Positions 16,745-25,350 of a stretch of 33,844 bases of DNA are shown here, in pieces; the stretch's first letter is position 1, and each line of letters begins with the position of its first letter. Below the pieces are notes generated by a model. The model worked only from the letters and a program-made list of their open reading frames with translations. It did no database searches and had not been told where the DNA came from. A program made the translations under genes and the position numbers. The stretch is from Microvirga massiliensis (lineage in GTDB: Bacteria > Pseudomonadota > Alphaproteobacteria > Rhizobiales > Beijerinckiaceae): assembly GCF_001006805.1 (NCBI RefSeq), contig NZ_LN811363.1, positions 245,556-279,399 on the forward strand, in the 5' to 3' direction.

Positions 16745-18247
16745 TCACGGATGGCCACCCAAGCGCTCCATCAGATCGCGCGTTTTCGGGTAGAGTTCCC
16801 TGAAGATGCCGTATTGGCGCCGATAGACCTCGGCATTCGCCGCATCGGCAACGAAGTCAGACACGACTGGATTCCACTGCAGGATGCTGTCCGGTCCAAC
16901 ATCGCCGACCGCGAGCGCGGCGAGAAAAGCGTCGCCATAGGAGGCACCGACGGTTTTTGCGCGTACGATTTGAGTTCTGCCCGAAATGTCCGACGTCGCC
17001 TGTGCCCAGACGCGGTTCTTCGTGCCGCCGCCGACGGCGAGGATCGCGCTCGGTTCCTGGCCGGCCTCCGCATAGGTGTCGATGATGTGGTTGGTGCCGC
17101 ACGCAATGCCTTCGAGCATTGCGCGATAGATATCGCCGCGGGAATGAGTAAGGTCGAGACCGAAGATCACGCCCTTGGCCTTGGCGTCGTGGATCGGCGT
17201 CCGCTCGCCGGAGAAATATGGCAGTACGACCAGCCCCTTCGCGCCCGGGGGCGATTGCTCCGCCTCGGCGGCGAGCACTTGCATGGAAGTAGACGGGTCG
17301 AGATCGCGGGCGAACTGGTCGCGGAACCAGTGGATCAGCGTGCCGCTGGTGGCGAGGCCCGCCATAGCCGCATGCTGATGCGGGAACAGCCAAGGGGCGT
17401 ACCATAGGCGCGGATCTCGGACGCGCGCCTCCGTGATCATGATGATGAAAATGGTCGAGCCATACATGATCATCATGTCGCCGCTGGACAGAACGCCGAC
17501 GCTCAGCGCTTCGGCAGCGGCATCGACCGTCCCGGCGATAACCGGCGTGCCGGGCGCAAGCCCCGTCTCCTCTGCGGCCCGGGCAGTCACCACGCCGGCG
17601 ATATCGGTCGTCCAGGCAAGGTCGGGCAGCCGATCAAGGCCGATGATGTCGTCGGCGAGCGCATCGCTCCAGGTCTTCTCCTCGATCTGATAGAACGGGC
17701 TGAAATTCGCCGCCGTATAGTGGTCGATCACGAAGGCGCCGGTCAGCCGATAGACCAGATAGGACGTCGAGGTCAGGATCCGGTGGGCCTTCGCAAAGAT
17801 CTCCGGCCGGTTGCGCTTCAGCCAGAGGATCTTGGGCCCGATCGACTGCGACGTCAGGGCATTGCCGCAGCGATCCAGCAGAATTGCCTCGCCGATCCAC
17901 TCGGTCAGTTCGGCGATCTCCATGGCCGCACGCGTGTCCACACCATAGAGCACGGCGTTCGTCAGCGGCTCGCCATCGGCATCGACCGGAAGCATGCAGG
18001 GGCCGATCGCGCTGGCGCCGATGGCGGCAATGGCTGTGGGGGCCACGCCGCTTTCCGCGAGGAGCTTGCGGCTGAGGAAGGTGAAGTCGTCCCACCAATC
18101 CTCACGGGCGCGATGCTCGGCCCAGCCGGGCTGCGGCACGATCATTTTGTGGGGCTGCGCGGTGGACGCGACGATCTCACCGTCGGCATCGACGAGCACG
18201 CCTTTCGACTCGAAGGTGCCGATATCGATGCCGAGATAGTGTTTCAT
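16745..18247 (-). CDS. FGGY-family carbohydrate kinase (xylulokinase-like)
   Basis: A 500-residue cytoplasmic kinase that transfers phosphate from ATP to a sugar or polyol. The phosphate-1 loop is GIDIGT (6-11), the catalytic base is D242 in GTVDAAAE, MYGST at 261-265 is the phosphate-2 region and GGGTKN at 406-411 is the adenosine site. All are intact and the length is standard. It resembles the xylulokinase branch, but FGGY substrates cannot be read from motifs. Its ATG overlaps the stop of the M42 gene by four bases (ATGA), so they are translationally coupled. It is the last gene of the minus-strand sugar operon. Confidence 0.9.
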   Translation of the reverse strand: MKHYLGIDIGTFESKGVLVDADGEIVASTAQPHKMIVPQPGWAEHRAREDWWDDFTFLSRKLLAESGVAPTAIAAIGASAIGPCMLPVDADGEPLTNAVLYGVDTRAAMEIAELTEWIGEAILLDRCGNALTSQSIGPKILWLKRNRPEIFAKAHRILTSTSYLVYRLTGAFVIDHYTAANFSPFYQIEEKTWSDALADDIIGLDRLPDLAWTTDIAGVVTARAAEETGLAPGTPVIAGTVDAAAEALSVGVLSSGDMMIMYGSTIFIIMITEARVRDPRLWYAPWLFPHQHAAMAGLATSGTLIHWFRDQFARDLDPSTSMQVLAAEAEQSPPGAKGLVVLPYFSGERTPIHDAKAKGVIFGLDLTHSRGDIYRAMLEGIACGTNHIIDTYAEAGQEPSAILAVGGGTKNRVWAQATSDISGRTQIVRAKTVGASYGDAFLAALAVGDVGPDSILQWNPVVSDFVADAANAEVYRRQYGIFRELYPKTRDLMERLGGHP

Positions 18248-19377
18248 CGCATGGGGTCGTCACGATCGAGGCTGAAGGTGCCGTCGATTCTGGTAAGGCC
18301 TGCCGCAAGGAGCTGTGTCAGCCCTTCCAAATCGGCAAGATCGCAGACCTCGAGTGAAGAGTGCGTGTAGCGCGTCGGATAGCCGAGATCGATGGAAGCG
18401 ACTCCGGCGTTGACGAGCTGGACGTAGGAGGAATCGGTGAGGGCACCGATATGCGCGCTGCGCTGGAGCGCGAGGCCTTCCTCACGGGCGGTATCGGTGA
18501 AGAGATTGACAAGCGCCGGATGCGGGATCGTACCGTTCAGGGTGCCGCGGCCATGGAAGCTGTAGAGACCCATGGCGGGCCCGCCGCCGAGGCGGACATC
18601 GCCGCGCGCGGCCATATCGGGCGTGTCGGTCGCAAGAATGATGTCGAGCTGGATCGCGATGTCGGGCGACAGGGTCTGCGCCGCCGTGAGCGCGCCGCGA
18701 AGATTGAACTCCTCCTGCACCGAGAACACGAGGTGGACAGTCGGATGTTGGGGCGCTTTCTGCAGCTGCCGTGCGACTTCGACAATGACGGCGCAGCCGG
18801 CGCGGTCGTCGACCGAGGTGCCCGCGATGCGGTTACCGGCGAGCTCGATCACCTTCGGGGCATAGACGATCGGCGTTCCGATATCGATGCCGGCAGCCAG
18901 CGCCTCTGCGGCACTGCCGAAGCCTGCATCGACATAGAGCTCCGGATAGGGCAGGACGCGGTACTTCTCGTCCGGCGACGTGGCGTGATGGCTCTTGTTG
19001 GCGATGATGCCCGGCACGTCGCGCCCTTCACCCACACAGAAAAGGACAGCCTGCGCCGGGAGCGCCTTCTCGGGTAGCCCGCCGAGGCGTTCGACCCGGA
19101 CGAGGCCATCGGCCTCGATCTTCCTTACCACGAGGCCAAGCTGGTCTATGTGGGCGAACAGCATGACACTGGGTGCCGTTGCGTCTCCTTCGAGCGTTGC
19201 GATCAGGTTGCCAAGGCGGTCGGAACGAGAGGCGATCCCGAGCCCCGTCAGCTCTCTGGCGATGTGCCGGCGAACGCGATCCTCGTAGCCGCTCAGGCCC
19301 GGAATTATCATCAGGTCGCGGAGAAGTGTACGCAGACGATCTCTTGCTGTTGGGCTCCGATGAGTGGGTGCGGTCAT
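18244..19377 (-). CDS. M42-family metallopeptidase, SgcX/FrvX-like
   Basis: A 377-residue cytoplasmic two-metal hydrolase. The metal and catalytic residues are all present: H76 and D78 in AHIDQ, the SVDDRAG site (D190/D191), E222/E223 in QEEFNLRG, D251 in LATDTPD, and H339 in YTHSS. M42 members are aminopeptidases that form large tetrahedral assemblies, and some were misnamed endoglucanases. E. coli SgcX and FrvX are relatives encoded in sugar-uptake clusters. GGAGG precedes the ATG. It starts 2 bases after the BtpA-like gene. The true substrate here may be an amide- or peptide-linked sugar; this is inference from context. Confidence 0.9.
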   Translation of the reverse strand: MTAPTHRSPTARDRLRTLLRDLMIIPGLSGYEDRVRRHIARELTGLGIASRSDRLGNLIATLEGDATAPSVMLFAHIDQLGLVVRKIEADGLVRVERLGGLPEKALPAQAVLFCVGEGRDVPGIIANKSHHATSPDEKYRVLPYPELYVDAGFGSAAEALAAGIDIGTPIVYAPKVIELAGNRIAGTSVDDRAGCAVIVEVARQLQKAPQHPTVHLVFSVQEEFNLRGALTAAQTLSPDIAIQLDIILATDTPDMAARGDVRLGGGPAMGLYSFHGRGTLNGTIPHPALVNLFTDTAREEGLALQRSAHIGALTDSSYVQLVNAGVASIDLGYPTRYTHSSLEVCDLADLEGLTQLLAAGLTRIDGTFSLDRDDPMR

Positions 19378-19379
19378 CG

Positions 19380-20192
19380 TCAGCCTCCGCGCGCGGCGCG
19401 GGCCAGACGCATGAACTCGGCCGCACGCTGCGGGTCGACGGCGTTCCAGGTATTCCCGTCGACCTTCAGCGACGAGCCTACGATGCAGCCGTCGCAGATC
19501 CTTAGCACATCGGCGACCGTTTCGTGCTTGACGCCGGTATTGGCGAGCACCGGCATATCTGGAAGAACCTTCTTCACGGCCTCAAGATCGGCGAGCGCGG
19601 CGGCCTCTCCTGTGATGGTTCCGGAAACCAGGATCGCGTCCGGGATCGAGGAGAAGACGGCGCTCCGGGCGCGATCCGGGAGGCTGCGCTGGTCCAGCGA
19701 CCATGCGAACTCGGCCGAGATGTTGTAAAGCAGCGCAAGGTCACGGCGGCCGAGGCGATCGCGATAGCGCATCGTAGCGCCGGCATTGGGCGTCCACGTG
19801 CCCATGTCGGAGGCATAGGTGCCGGTCATGATCTCACGGACGAAGGATGCTCCGGTGGCCGTGGCCAGCGCTATGGAGCTGATCGGATCCCACAGTACAT
19901 TGACGCCGAACGGCACGGTGATTTCATGACGGACGCAGCCGATCGCATAGGCCATAGTGGCGGTGGATGCAGGGTCGACCCTGAGCTCGTAAGGGCGATC
20001 GTTCTCGTTCCCGAACATCACCGCGTCGAAGCCCGCCGCCTGCAGGGCGCGTAGATCCTTGGAGATGCCTTCGATCAGCCCTTCGAGACCCGCCTCCCCA
20101 TCGAAGAGCGGAGATCCGGGTAGCGCCCCGAAATGAACCATGCCTATCACCGGCTTCGTCGCGCCGAATACCCTGCGGAAGTTTTCAGACAT
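19380..20192 (-). CDS. BtpA/SgcQ-family TIM-barrel protein
   Basis: A 270-residue soluble protein with the family signature VIGMVHFGALPGSP near the N-terminus, then DLRALQAAGFDAVMFGNEND and, near the C-terminus, LANTGVKHETVADVLRICDG and GSSLKVDGNTWNAVDP. BtpA was first linked to photosystem I assembly in cyanobacteria, but the wider family, including E. coli SgcQ, occurs in sugar operons and folds as a TIM barrel. The late phosphate-binding-like loop (GCIVGSSLK) suggests a sugar phosphate ligand. Its catalytic reaction is not established. It sits between the PfkB kinase (39 bases upstream) and the M42 gene. Confidence 0.9.
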   Translation of the reverse strand: MSENFRRVFGATKPVIGMVHFGALPGSPLFDGEAGLEGLIEGISKDLRALQAAGFDAVMFGNENDRPYELRVDPASTATMAYAIGCVRHEITVPFGVNVLWDPISSIALATATGASFVREIMTGTYASDMGTWTPNAGATMRYRDRLGRRDLALLYNISAEFAWSLDQRSLPDRARSAVFSSIPDAILVSGTITGEAAALADLEAVKKVLPDMPVLANTGVKHETVADVLRICDGCIVGSSLKVDGNTWNAVDPQRAAEFMRLARAARGG

Positions 20193-20231
20193 GTAGACCT
20201 CTCGCCATGATCTGGGCGGGGCCGAGGTCCC

Positions 20232-21176
20232 TCACGGGTGCGCCTTCATCAGCCGATCGATCTCCGCGCGTCTAGGCATCGAGGGAGCTGTTCCCGCCTT
20301 GCCGACCGAAAGGGCCGCAGCCGCGCAGGCGAAGCGTGCCGCCTCGAGCGGCTTCATGCCTTCCGCCAATGCGGCTGCGAAGCCGCCGTTGAACGCGTCT
20401 CCCGCTCCCGTGGTCTCGACGACCGTCTCGACCGGAAATGCGGGAACGAGGATGGATTCCCGGCCGCTGTGGTACAGGGCTCCCCGCTCGCCGAGGGTGA
20501 TCAGCGCGACACCCGCGCCGCGCCGCAGGAGGTCGTCGCCGGCTGCTCGGGCCTGTTCGAGGGTATCGACGGGCAGGCCCGTGATCGTCGATGCCTCACT
20601 CTCGTTTGGCGTGACGTAATCGCAAAGGCCGTAGAGTCCGTCATCGGCGGATGCCGCAGGTGCCGGATTGAGAATGGTGGTCACGCCGGCTTGCCGCGCG
20701 ATCTCGAGGCCCCGCCGGGCAGCATCGATCGGCTGCTCGAATTGCGTCATGAAGACCGCCGCCGATCGGATCGCAGTCGCCGCGTCCTCGACATCTTCAA
20801 TGGTGATCGTGCCGGCCGCGCCGCCATTGACGATGATGGCGTTGTCGCCCGTCTCCGTCGAGACGAAGATGAAGGCTGCACCGGTCGGCTCGCTCTCCAT
20901 CTGGACGACATAATCCGTGGTGATGCCGTCGGACTTCCAGGTCGCGAGCCCGATATCGGCGAAGGCGTCGCGACCGATTTTGGTGATGAAGGTAACAGGA
21001 ATTGCGGTTCCGGCTCTCGCCGCCGCGACAGCTTGGTTGGAGCCCTTGCCTCCAGGCCCCAACGCGAACCCCGATCCGAGCAGCGTTTCTCCCATACGGG
21101 GCAGGCGGCCTGCCCGGAAGGCAAGATCGGCCACGTAGATCCCGAGGATTACGACTCCTTTTCTGCTGCTGCTCAT
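20232..21176 (-). CDS. PfkB-family sugar kinase (ribokinase-like)
   Basis: A 314-residue cytoplasmic kinase. The substrate motif GPGGKGSNQA spans 40-49 and the C-terminal signature TTGAGDAFNGGF holds the catalytic base D260. The order and length match ribokinases, and the start VVILGIYVADLAFRAGRLPR is typical. It phosphorylates a sugar, probably a pentose or deoxyhexose, with ATP; the exact sugar is unknown. The ATG at 21176 has no strong ribosome site. It follows the FucU/RbsD gene by 45 bases, the same pairing as rbsD-rbsK, where the mutarotase supplies the right anomer to the kinase. Confidence 0.9.
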   Translation of the reverse strand: MSSSRKGVVILGIYVADLAFRAGRLPRMGETLLGSGFALGPGGKGSNQAVAAARAGTAIPVTFITKIGRDAFADIGLATWKSDGITTDYVVQMESEPTGAAFIFVSTETGDNAIIVNGGAAGTITIEDVEDAATAIRSAAVFMTQFEQPIDAARRGLEIARQAGVTTILNPAPAASADDGLYGLCDYVTPNESEASTITGLPVDTLEQARAAGDDLLRRGAGVALITLGERGALYHSGRESILVPAFPVETVVETTGAGDAFNGGFAAALAEGMKPLEAARFACAAAALSVGKAGTAPSMPRRAEIDRLMKAHP

Positions 21177-21221
21177 GCGCCGTACCGGGCTGAGAGGGAA
21201 CCGGCTTGAAACTGTAATGGG

Positions 21222-21686
21222 TTATTCCGGTGGGATTACGCCCTTCTTGAGGATGAAACATCCGTAGAAGCGTCGCTCCCCCGTGACCAGAACCGCGTAG
21301 GCCTTCTTGGCCCGCGCGTAGAAGGCAAAGCGTTCGATCGAGCCCATCGGCCAGGTGTCGCGTCCTGCGTCGCGGCGCGCCGCCTCGTCGATCTCAGCCT
21401 GAACCTCCTGCTGAACGGGCGGCAGATCGGCAGGGTTCCCGACGACCTCCATGCGCTCGACCGCATGCTCGACGAAGCTGTCGAGCGGCATGAGAGAGAG
21501 GACCGCACGTATGGCCCGTGCAGCCGTGACGTTCTCCATCCGCAAGAGCTGCCCATATACCGTCTGTCTTGCGACCGAAGCCGCCGGGAAGTTGGTGTCG
21601 CAGACCACGAGCTCGTCGCCATGCCCCATGGACCGCAGCACGTACAGGAGGTCGGCGTTGATCGCAGGGTCGATCCGAAGCAGCAT
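21222..21686 (-). CDS. RbsD/FucU-family sugar mutarotase
   Basis: A 154-residue protein with the family hallmarks: MLLRIDPAINADLLYVLRSM at the start, the catalytic His (H22) in MGHGDELVVCDTNFPA, and RRFYGCFILKKGVI at the end. These proteins interconvert sugar anomers; length and tail are closer to FucU than to RbsD. The frame is open 52 codons further upstream, but the ATG at 21686 is chosen because GGAGAGG precedes it by 4 bases and homology begins exactly there. It is the first gene of the minus-strand sugar operon, followed by PfkB, BtpA, M42 and FGGY genes. Confidence 0.9.
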   Translation of the reverse strand: MLLRIDPAINADLLYVLRSMGHGDELVVCDTNFPAASVARQTVYGQLLRMENVTAARAIRAVLSLMPLDSFVEHAVERMEVVGNPADLPPVQQEVQAEIDEAARRDAGRDTWPMGSIERFAFYARAKKAYAVLVTGERRFYGCFILKKGVIPPE

Positions 21687-22118
21687 AGACCCTCTCCGCA
21701 ATCCCATGCCGCCGCGGTATTCCCAGTCCGGGTCCCAGTGGCATAGCCAATGATATCCGGCGTCCAACCCATCGGAATCCAATGGATATCGAACGGGAGC
21801 GGCGGCTAACTCGTCACCGTACTCAATGCTAAACGAGGCCATGCGCGGTTGGCAACAGCAACATGACCTCGGCCTGAGGAGTACGCAATGCCGGACATCC
21901 TGCCGATCTATGGAATTGCAGCAATCCTGTTATGCCGCTGCCCATCTGGCACTCTATCCAGGGGAAGGGGAGGGTTCGGCAACGATGGGTTCCGAACCGA
22001 AGTTAGGACGTTATCGCGCAATCGCGGTGGGGCAGGGCAGTGGCCCTCAAGTTCATGTGCAAACTTCTGGATCTACTTGTCTGACCATGCCTTATCCGCG
22101 ACGGACTTATACGAGCTT
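21687..22118. other. Upstream region of the sugar operon
   Basis: This 432-base gap should hold the promoter of the minus-strand sugar operon, but no clear consensus pair or operator was found. A plus-strand ATG at 21888 has a good GAGGAG site, yet its frame shows no known motif and later runs antisense into the cytochrome gene. Confidence 0.4.
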
Positions 22119-22712
22119 CTAAAGGCGCGCCAGGTAGTGTGCCAGCGCGGTGATCTCATCATCGCTGAGTGAGTATGCGACATCAGCCATGGCGGCCATT
22201 CCGCCCCCCGATCGAACACCTGACTTGTAGTCACGCAGCGCTTTGACGAGATACTCCTCACGTTGGCTAGCGATGCGCGCAGTCGCTTTTGTACCCACGA
22301 ACGTGTCGGTGTGGCATGATGCACAGCGGCGGGCTGCCGCGATCCTTGCCCCCGCCTCGGTCAGTGCCGGCTGATCGTCAGGCTCCGCGGGTCGAGGGGG
22401 AGACAGCGATGAGAAGTATGCGCCAAGATTACGGATGTCCTCATTGGTGAGTTGCTCGGCGATCGGTTGCATTGCCTCGTTCTTCCGTGTTCCGCTCCGG
22501 AAGAAAATCAGCTGCCATTGAACAAAAAGGTCTGGCTGACCGGCCAGCGAAGGCGTTTCCTGGATCTGCGATATTCCGACTTCGCCATGGCAATTCGTAC
22601 ACAGGTCGGCCTTTTCTTTCCCAGCACTGAGGTCAGCAGCTTCGGGCGCCGAACTCGCAAAGCCGATGGCCAGGGCGAGCGGAGCAACAAGCGCGAACGA
22701 GCGATAACCCAT
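22119..22712 (-). CDS. Diheme cytochrome c (c4-like)
   Basis: A 197-residue periplasmic protein with a Sec leader (FALVAPLALAIGFASSAPEA) and two heme c sites, CTNCH at 38-42 and CASCH at 130-134. Met ligands are plausible in NEAMQPIAEQLTNEDI and GGGMAAMADVAYSLSDDEI, the two repeats of cytochrome c4. It lies 77 bases downstream of the PQQ-type dehydrogenase on the same strand and most likely accepts its electrons and passes them to a terminal oxidase. A perfect hairpin separates the two genes. The start at 22712 lacks a strong ribosome site. Confidence 0.88.
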   Translation of the reverse strand: MGYRSFALVAPLALAIGFASSAPEAADLSAGKEKADLCTNCHGEVGISQIQETPSLAGQPDLFVQWQLIFFRSGTRKNEAMQPIAEQLTNEDIRNLGAYFSSLSPPRPAEPDDQPALTEAGARIAAARRCASCHTDTFVGTKATARIASQREEYLVKALRDYKSGVRSGGGMAAMADVAYSLSDDEITALAHYLARL

Positions 22713-22749
22713 CTAGGCAATCCAGATGAAAGAAATCTGATAGAGAGCG

Positions 22750-22777
22750 CTGCGGCCGCTTTAGAAAGCGGCCGCAG
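22750..22777 (-). promoter_or_regulatory. Perfect 13-bp intercistronic hairpin
   Basis: CTGCGGCCGCTTT and AAAGCGGCCGCAG are exact inverted complements separated by AG. No T-run follows on either strand, so it is more likely an mRNA-stabilising, processing or attenuating structure between the dehydrogenase and cytochrome genes than a simple terminator. Confidence 0.65.
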
Positions 22778-22789
22778 ATCAATGGCGTG

Positions 22790-24046
22790 TCACTTGCTAT
22801 AGCTGATGCGATAAATTGCTCCGGCCCAATCGTCGGAGACGAGGATGGACCCATCTCTGGCCAGAACGATATCGTCGGGTCGACCGAGATAGCTCTGGTC
22901 GCCGTCGATCCAACCAGAGGCGAACACTTCCTCCTTGGCGTTCTTGCCATCAGGATCGGCCGTCACTCGCACAATCCGGCCACCTTGATACTTGTGACGG
23001 TTCCAGGACCCGTGTTCGGCGATCAGAATGCTGTTCTTGTATTCGGGTGGAAATTGGTCGCCAGTGTAGAACTTCATGCCGAGCGGAGCGACGTGGTCAC
23101 CAAGGTTCAGCACCGGCGGTGTAAATTCAGAACATTGGTGCCCCATGGCGAATTTCGGATCCGGAATGTTGCCTTGGTGGCAATAGGGATAACCGAAATG
23201 TTCGCCTAGTCGCGATATCATATTCAGCTTGTCACTGGGACTGTCATCGCCGAGCCAGTCACGGGCATTTTCGGTGAACCAGTATTTACCGGTTCGTGGA
23301 TCAATGTCGCCGCCGACGCTGTTCCGGACGCCAAGCGCGACGATCTCGGCGTTGCCGGTTTTTGGATCGATGCGGCGAATTTGTGAGACACTGGTGGGTG
23401 GGATCCCGATGTTGAACGGAGGACCGAAGGGCACGTAGAACCAGCCGTCCTTGTCTGCGACCAGATACTTCCAACCGTGCGCTACGTACGGGGGCATGTC
23501 GTCATAGACGACCTTGCCCTCGCCGAGATTATCCAAATTGGCTTCCGCATTCTCGTATTTGATAAGCTTATCGATATCGATGACATAGAGCTCGCCATCG
23601 AGGACGGCGATACCCGTCGGCATCCTCAGACCCTTGACCACGGTCTTGACCGTTCTCTTGCCGCCTTCATCGCGGATAGCGTAAACATTACCGAGATCGA
23701 ACGACCCGACGAACAGGGTGCCATTGTTGCCCCACGCCATCTGACGCGCAGCGAGCACGCCGCTCGCGTAGACCTCGATCTTGAAGCCCGGCGGCAGTTT
23801 GATTTTCTTGACGAGGTCAGCGAGTTCGGCATCGGAAGCGCCGGTAGGCGGTCCCGCCGGCGGCGTCAGGCCCTTCTGTTCCTCGGTCTCATCACCTAGG
23901 AACCAGTCGGGCGGCGGATTATTCCAGAACTCCTTGGTGCCGGACTGATAGCTCTTGAGTCCCTCTGCTGCCGGGGCGCGGTTTGCTCCTGCGACTGCCA
24001 GGATTGCTGCAAGTGCCAGTATGGACCGACTGATTGCTCGCCTCAT
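22790..24046 (-). CDS. PQQ-dependent sugar dehydrogenase (sorbosone dehydrogenase-like)
   Basis: A 418-residue periplasmic six-bladed beta-propeller enzyme. It has a Sec leader (SILALAAILAVAGANRAPAA) and family motifs such as GVRNSVGGDIDPRTGKYWFT, LGEHFGYPYCHQGNIPDP and the closing ILVSDDWAGAIYRISYSK. Relatives are soluble aldose and sorbosone dehydrogenases that use pyrroloquinoline quinone and hand electrons to a cytochrome c. GAGGAGG precedes the ATG. The downstream diheme cytochrome is its likely acceptor. The substrate is not known, and no PQQ synthesis genes lie in the window. Confidence 0.88.
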   Translation of the reverse strand: MRRAISRSILALAAILAVAGANRAPAAEGLKSYQSGTKEFWNNPPPDWFLGDETEEQKGLTPPAGPPTGASDAELADLVKKIKLPPGFKIEVYASGVLAARQMAWGNNGTLFVGSFDLGNVYAIRDEGGKRTVKTVVKGLRMPTGIAVLDGELYVIDIDKLIKYENAEANLDNLGEGKVVYDDMPPYVAHGWKYLVADKDGWFYVPFGPPFNIGIPPTSVSQIRRIDPKTGNAEIVALGVRNSVGGDIDPRTGKYWFTENARDWLGDDSPSDKLNMISRLGEHFGYPYCHQGNIPDPKFAMGHQCSEFTPPVLNLGDHVAPLGMKFYTGDQFPPEYKNSILIAEHGSWNRHKYQGGRIVRVTADPDGKNAKEEVFASGWIDGDQSYLGRPDDIVLARDGSILVSDDWAGAIYRISYSK

Positions 24047-24887
24047 CGGGGCCTCCTCTCGCAGCTTGAAGCCGCGAATGTTCGTTCGATGTTCTGGAGA
24101 CGAATTCTTTTGATGTTGGCCAGCTGTTTGGCCTGGCAGGCTGCAAATCTATCACATCCTTCGCGCTAAAGAAGTCTCTAACTTGCGGATTAGTTCGTCA
24201 TTATGACCCAACCGATGTATGGCTTGAACCTCCGGCGCCACCTCGAGTGGATCTTGTCCAACGTCCGGACACAAGGAGACGAGCCTCCGTCGCCTCTCGC
24301 AATGCTTGGAGCCCGACTCGAACTCGCGGCGTCCTGACCGCGGCCCTCCAGACCGCGCCCAGTCACATGCTCCCGGGCTCGGCTACCGGGGCAACATGGA
24401 TAACAGAAGGGGCAGTAATGGATGGTGAAACGGCGATGATTGGGCTGCTTGGAATACAACAGCCTGTTGGTCCGCTTGCTGCTTGTGGCAGATTGGACTT
24501 AGTTATTTACCTTGTATTAGGCGGTGAGCACTAACTCATAATTAACGGTTCAGGTCGAGTCTTCGCTAAGGCTTTTCGACTCCAGACGCCGGCATCGCCC
24601 TGATGCGCTCCCAGATCAGGTACTGGTCCCGTTCCGCACCGCGATGCCAGGGCTCGGTAGCGCCATCGCGGTTGGTTACCCATCATGTGACCTACGCCGG
24701 CGCGCGGTATCGAAAAATTCGGATGCCACGTGTCGGCCAAGGGGCCCGTCGCGCGTCCTTGATGTGAGCTGAGCCAGACGAGGAGGCTGTGTTGCCCATT
24801 TCCGATCCTCTCGTGCCGGACATTGTCGCGATAGACGGAGGCCAACGACGTGGATTTCAGCGAGCGCGCTTCAACGGAGGAAACATC
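24047..24887. other. Long intergenic stretch without a recognised gene
   Basis: About 840 bases. On the minus strand one short frame ends VTNRDGATEPWHRGAERDQY then LIWERIRAMPASGVEKP and a stop near 24575, which looks protein-like but lacks a start. Around 24300-24390 the minus strand has a tRNA-like GAGTTCGAGTC and a possible seven-pair acceptor, but it does not fold as a tRNA. Confidence 0.4.
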
Positions 24888-25301
24888 ATGCGCATAGAAC
24901 CCTACCTGTTCTTCGATGGACGCTGCGAGGAGGCCATTGAATTCTACCGGCGCACCCTCGGTGCGGAGGTGACGATGCTCATGCGCTTCAGAGATGCGCC
25001 GGATCCACCGCCGCCCGGCATGATTGCCCCCGGATCGGAGGACAAGATCATGCATGCATCCCTGCGCATCGGCGACACGAACGTCATGGTCTCCGACGGA
25101 CGCTGCATGGGGACGCCGAGTTTCCAGGGCGTCTCTCTGTCGCTCACGGTTGCGAACGAGGCGGAGGCCGATCGCGTATTCGCGGCGTTGGCCGATGGCG
25201 GGCAGGTCCAGATGCCGCTCGGCAAGACCTTCTTCTCCCCGCGCTTCGGCATGGTCGCAGACCGCTTCGGAGCCGGGTGGATGATTGTCGTGGCGGCCTG
25301 A
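24888..25301 (+). CDS. VOC-family protein, PhnB/YjdN-like
   Basis: A 137-residue cytoplasmic protein of the glyoxalase/dioxygenase (VOC) fold, in the PhnB/YjdN branch: PYLFFDGRCEEAIEFYRRTL, KIMHASLRIGDTNVMVSDG and SLSLTVANEAEADRVFAALA. The end RFGMVADRFGAGWMIVV is typical. PhnB-like proteins form dimers; most have no known substrate. The ATG at 24888 is preferred, since GGAGG lies 7 bases before it, while the longer frame upstream shows no homology. It is followed after 49 bases by the BNR-propeller gene on the same strand. The stop codon lies in the loop of a hairpin. Confidence 0.88.
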   Translation: MRIEPYLFFDGRCEEAIEFYRRTLGAEVTMLMRFRDAPDPPPPGMIAPGSEDKIMHASLRIGDTNVMVSDGRCMGTPSFQGVSLSLTVANEAEADRVFAALADGGQVQMPLGKTFFSPRFGMVADRFGAGWMIVVAA

Positions 25302-25310
25302 CGGCCGCCA
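25291..25310 (+). terminator. Hairpin spanning the VOC stop codon
   Basis: TGGCGGCC (25291-25298) pairs perfectly with GGCCGCCA (25303-25310) around TGAC, so the TGA stop sits in the loop. There is no T-run, so termination is uncertain; it may protect the mRNA end. Confidence 0.35.
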
Positions 25311-25350
25311 TATCGTGGATGGGCTTATCTGCTGAAAGGTTGGGGCGACG

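Noticed and set aside
18361..19077. Long plus-strand frame opposite the M42 gene
   Set aside because: It is the complement of a gene with full catalytic residues and has no motif of its own.
20238..21209. 323-codon plus-strand frame opposite the PfkB gene
   Set aside because: No recognisable motif; the minus strand carries both ribokinase signatures.
21888..22172. Plus-strand frame of 94 codons with a good GAGGAG ribosome site
   Set aside because: No known motif, odd composition after residue 25, and its end is antisense to the cytochrome gene.
24295..24395. Possible tRNA on the minus strand with GAGTTCGAGTC and a seven-pair GAGCCCG/CGGGCTC acceptor
   Set aside because: The T loop abuts the acceptor with no T-stem 3' strand, D arm is absent and spacing is wrong; at best a tRNA-like chance or remnant.
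24541..24680. Short minus-strand peptide ending ASGVEKP
   Set aside because: Protein-like end but no start codon or ribosome site and no family match; may be a fragment.
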